A stretch of DNA of 5,968 nt. It comes from an uncultured Collinsella sp. (GTDB lineage: Bacteria > Actinomycetota > Coriobacteriia > Coriobacteriales > Coriobacteriaceae). Positions 5,942 through 5,968 of this stretch are shown piece by piece. The position numbers were made by a program, and so were the translations under genes. The stretch lies in the NCBI GenBank assembly GCA_905210085.1, contig CAJLVJ010000074.1, forward strand, positions 1 to 5,968, read 5' to 3'. A model generated the notes under the pieces. That model saw nothing but the letters and a program-made list of their open reading frames with translations, was not told the DNA's origin and did no database searches. Within the stretch, counting starts at the first letter, position 1, and each line of letters opens with the position of its first letter.

Positions 5942-5968
5942 TGAACTGCGCCCCAAATCTTGGACGCC
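5942..5968. mobile_element. Terminal inverted repeat of an IS150-type (IS3 family) insertion sequence, partial
   Basis: From 5942 the sequence reads TGAACTGCGCCCC, then AAATC, then TTGGACG. IS150-type elements of the IS3 family begin TG-x-ACTGC-x-CCC followed, at this same spacing, by TTGGACG, as I recall the IS150 end. The 5' TG fits the usual TG...CA ends of the family. The body of the element would lie to the right, outside the window, so neither transposase nor the second end can be seen, and orientation is unknown. A predicted short target duplication would begin with the bases ending at 5941 (GTG). Confidence 0.5.

Overview
The window is GC-rich and bacterial, with every supported gene on the + strand. 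The codon usage, the short A/T-rich promoters with perfect TATAAT boxes, the strong purine Shine-Dalgarno sequences and the gene set suggest a high-GC anaerobic actinobacterium, most likely of the Coriobacteriia (Collinsella-like). That assignment rests on overall impression and protein character, not on a database search.

Layout: (1) Bases 1-594 hold the 3' half of an M20D-type amidohydrolase/peptidase gene, followed by a possible hairpin terminator. (2) Bases 717-1166 hold an MFS transporter gene collapsed to 149 codons. It has the first four or so membrane segments and motif A, joined in frame to what looks like the last membrane segment, so it is probably an internal-deletion remnant. (3) Bases 1167-1470 have no gene. 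They are dominated by three long, nearly perfect inverted repeats laid end to end (68, 64 and 70 bp), followed by the hisS promoter. (4) Bases 1471-2784 encode histidyl-tRNA synthetase, followed by a good hairpin terminator. (5) Bases 2885-3042 hold the ppc promoter with an overlapping dyad that could be an operator. (6) Bases 3043-5856 encode full-length phosphoenolpyruvate carboxylase. (7) The last 27 bases look like the terminal inverted repeat of an IS150-type (IS3 family) insertion sequence, placed just after what looks like the left half of a terminator stem.

The genes do not form an obvious pathway. hisS (translation) and ppc (anaplerotic oxaloacetate supply) are housekeeping genes, each with its own promoter. 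The amidohydrolase and broken transporter belong to a more variable segment. No new multi-gene system is visible. The most unusual part is the palindrome cluster at 1200-1410, especially its central element, which has four alternating copies of TGATCC/GGATCA with exactly symmetric spacing and could switch between two folds.
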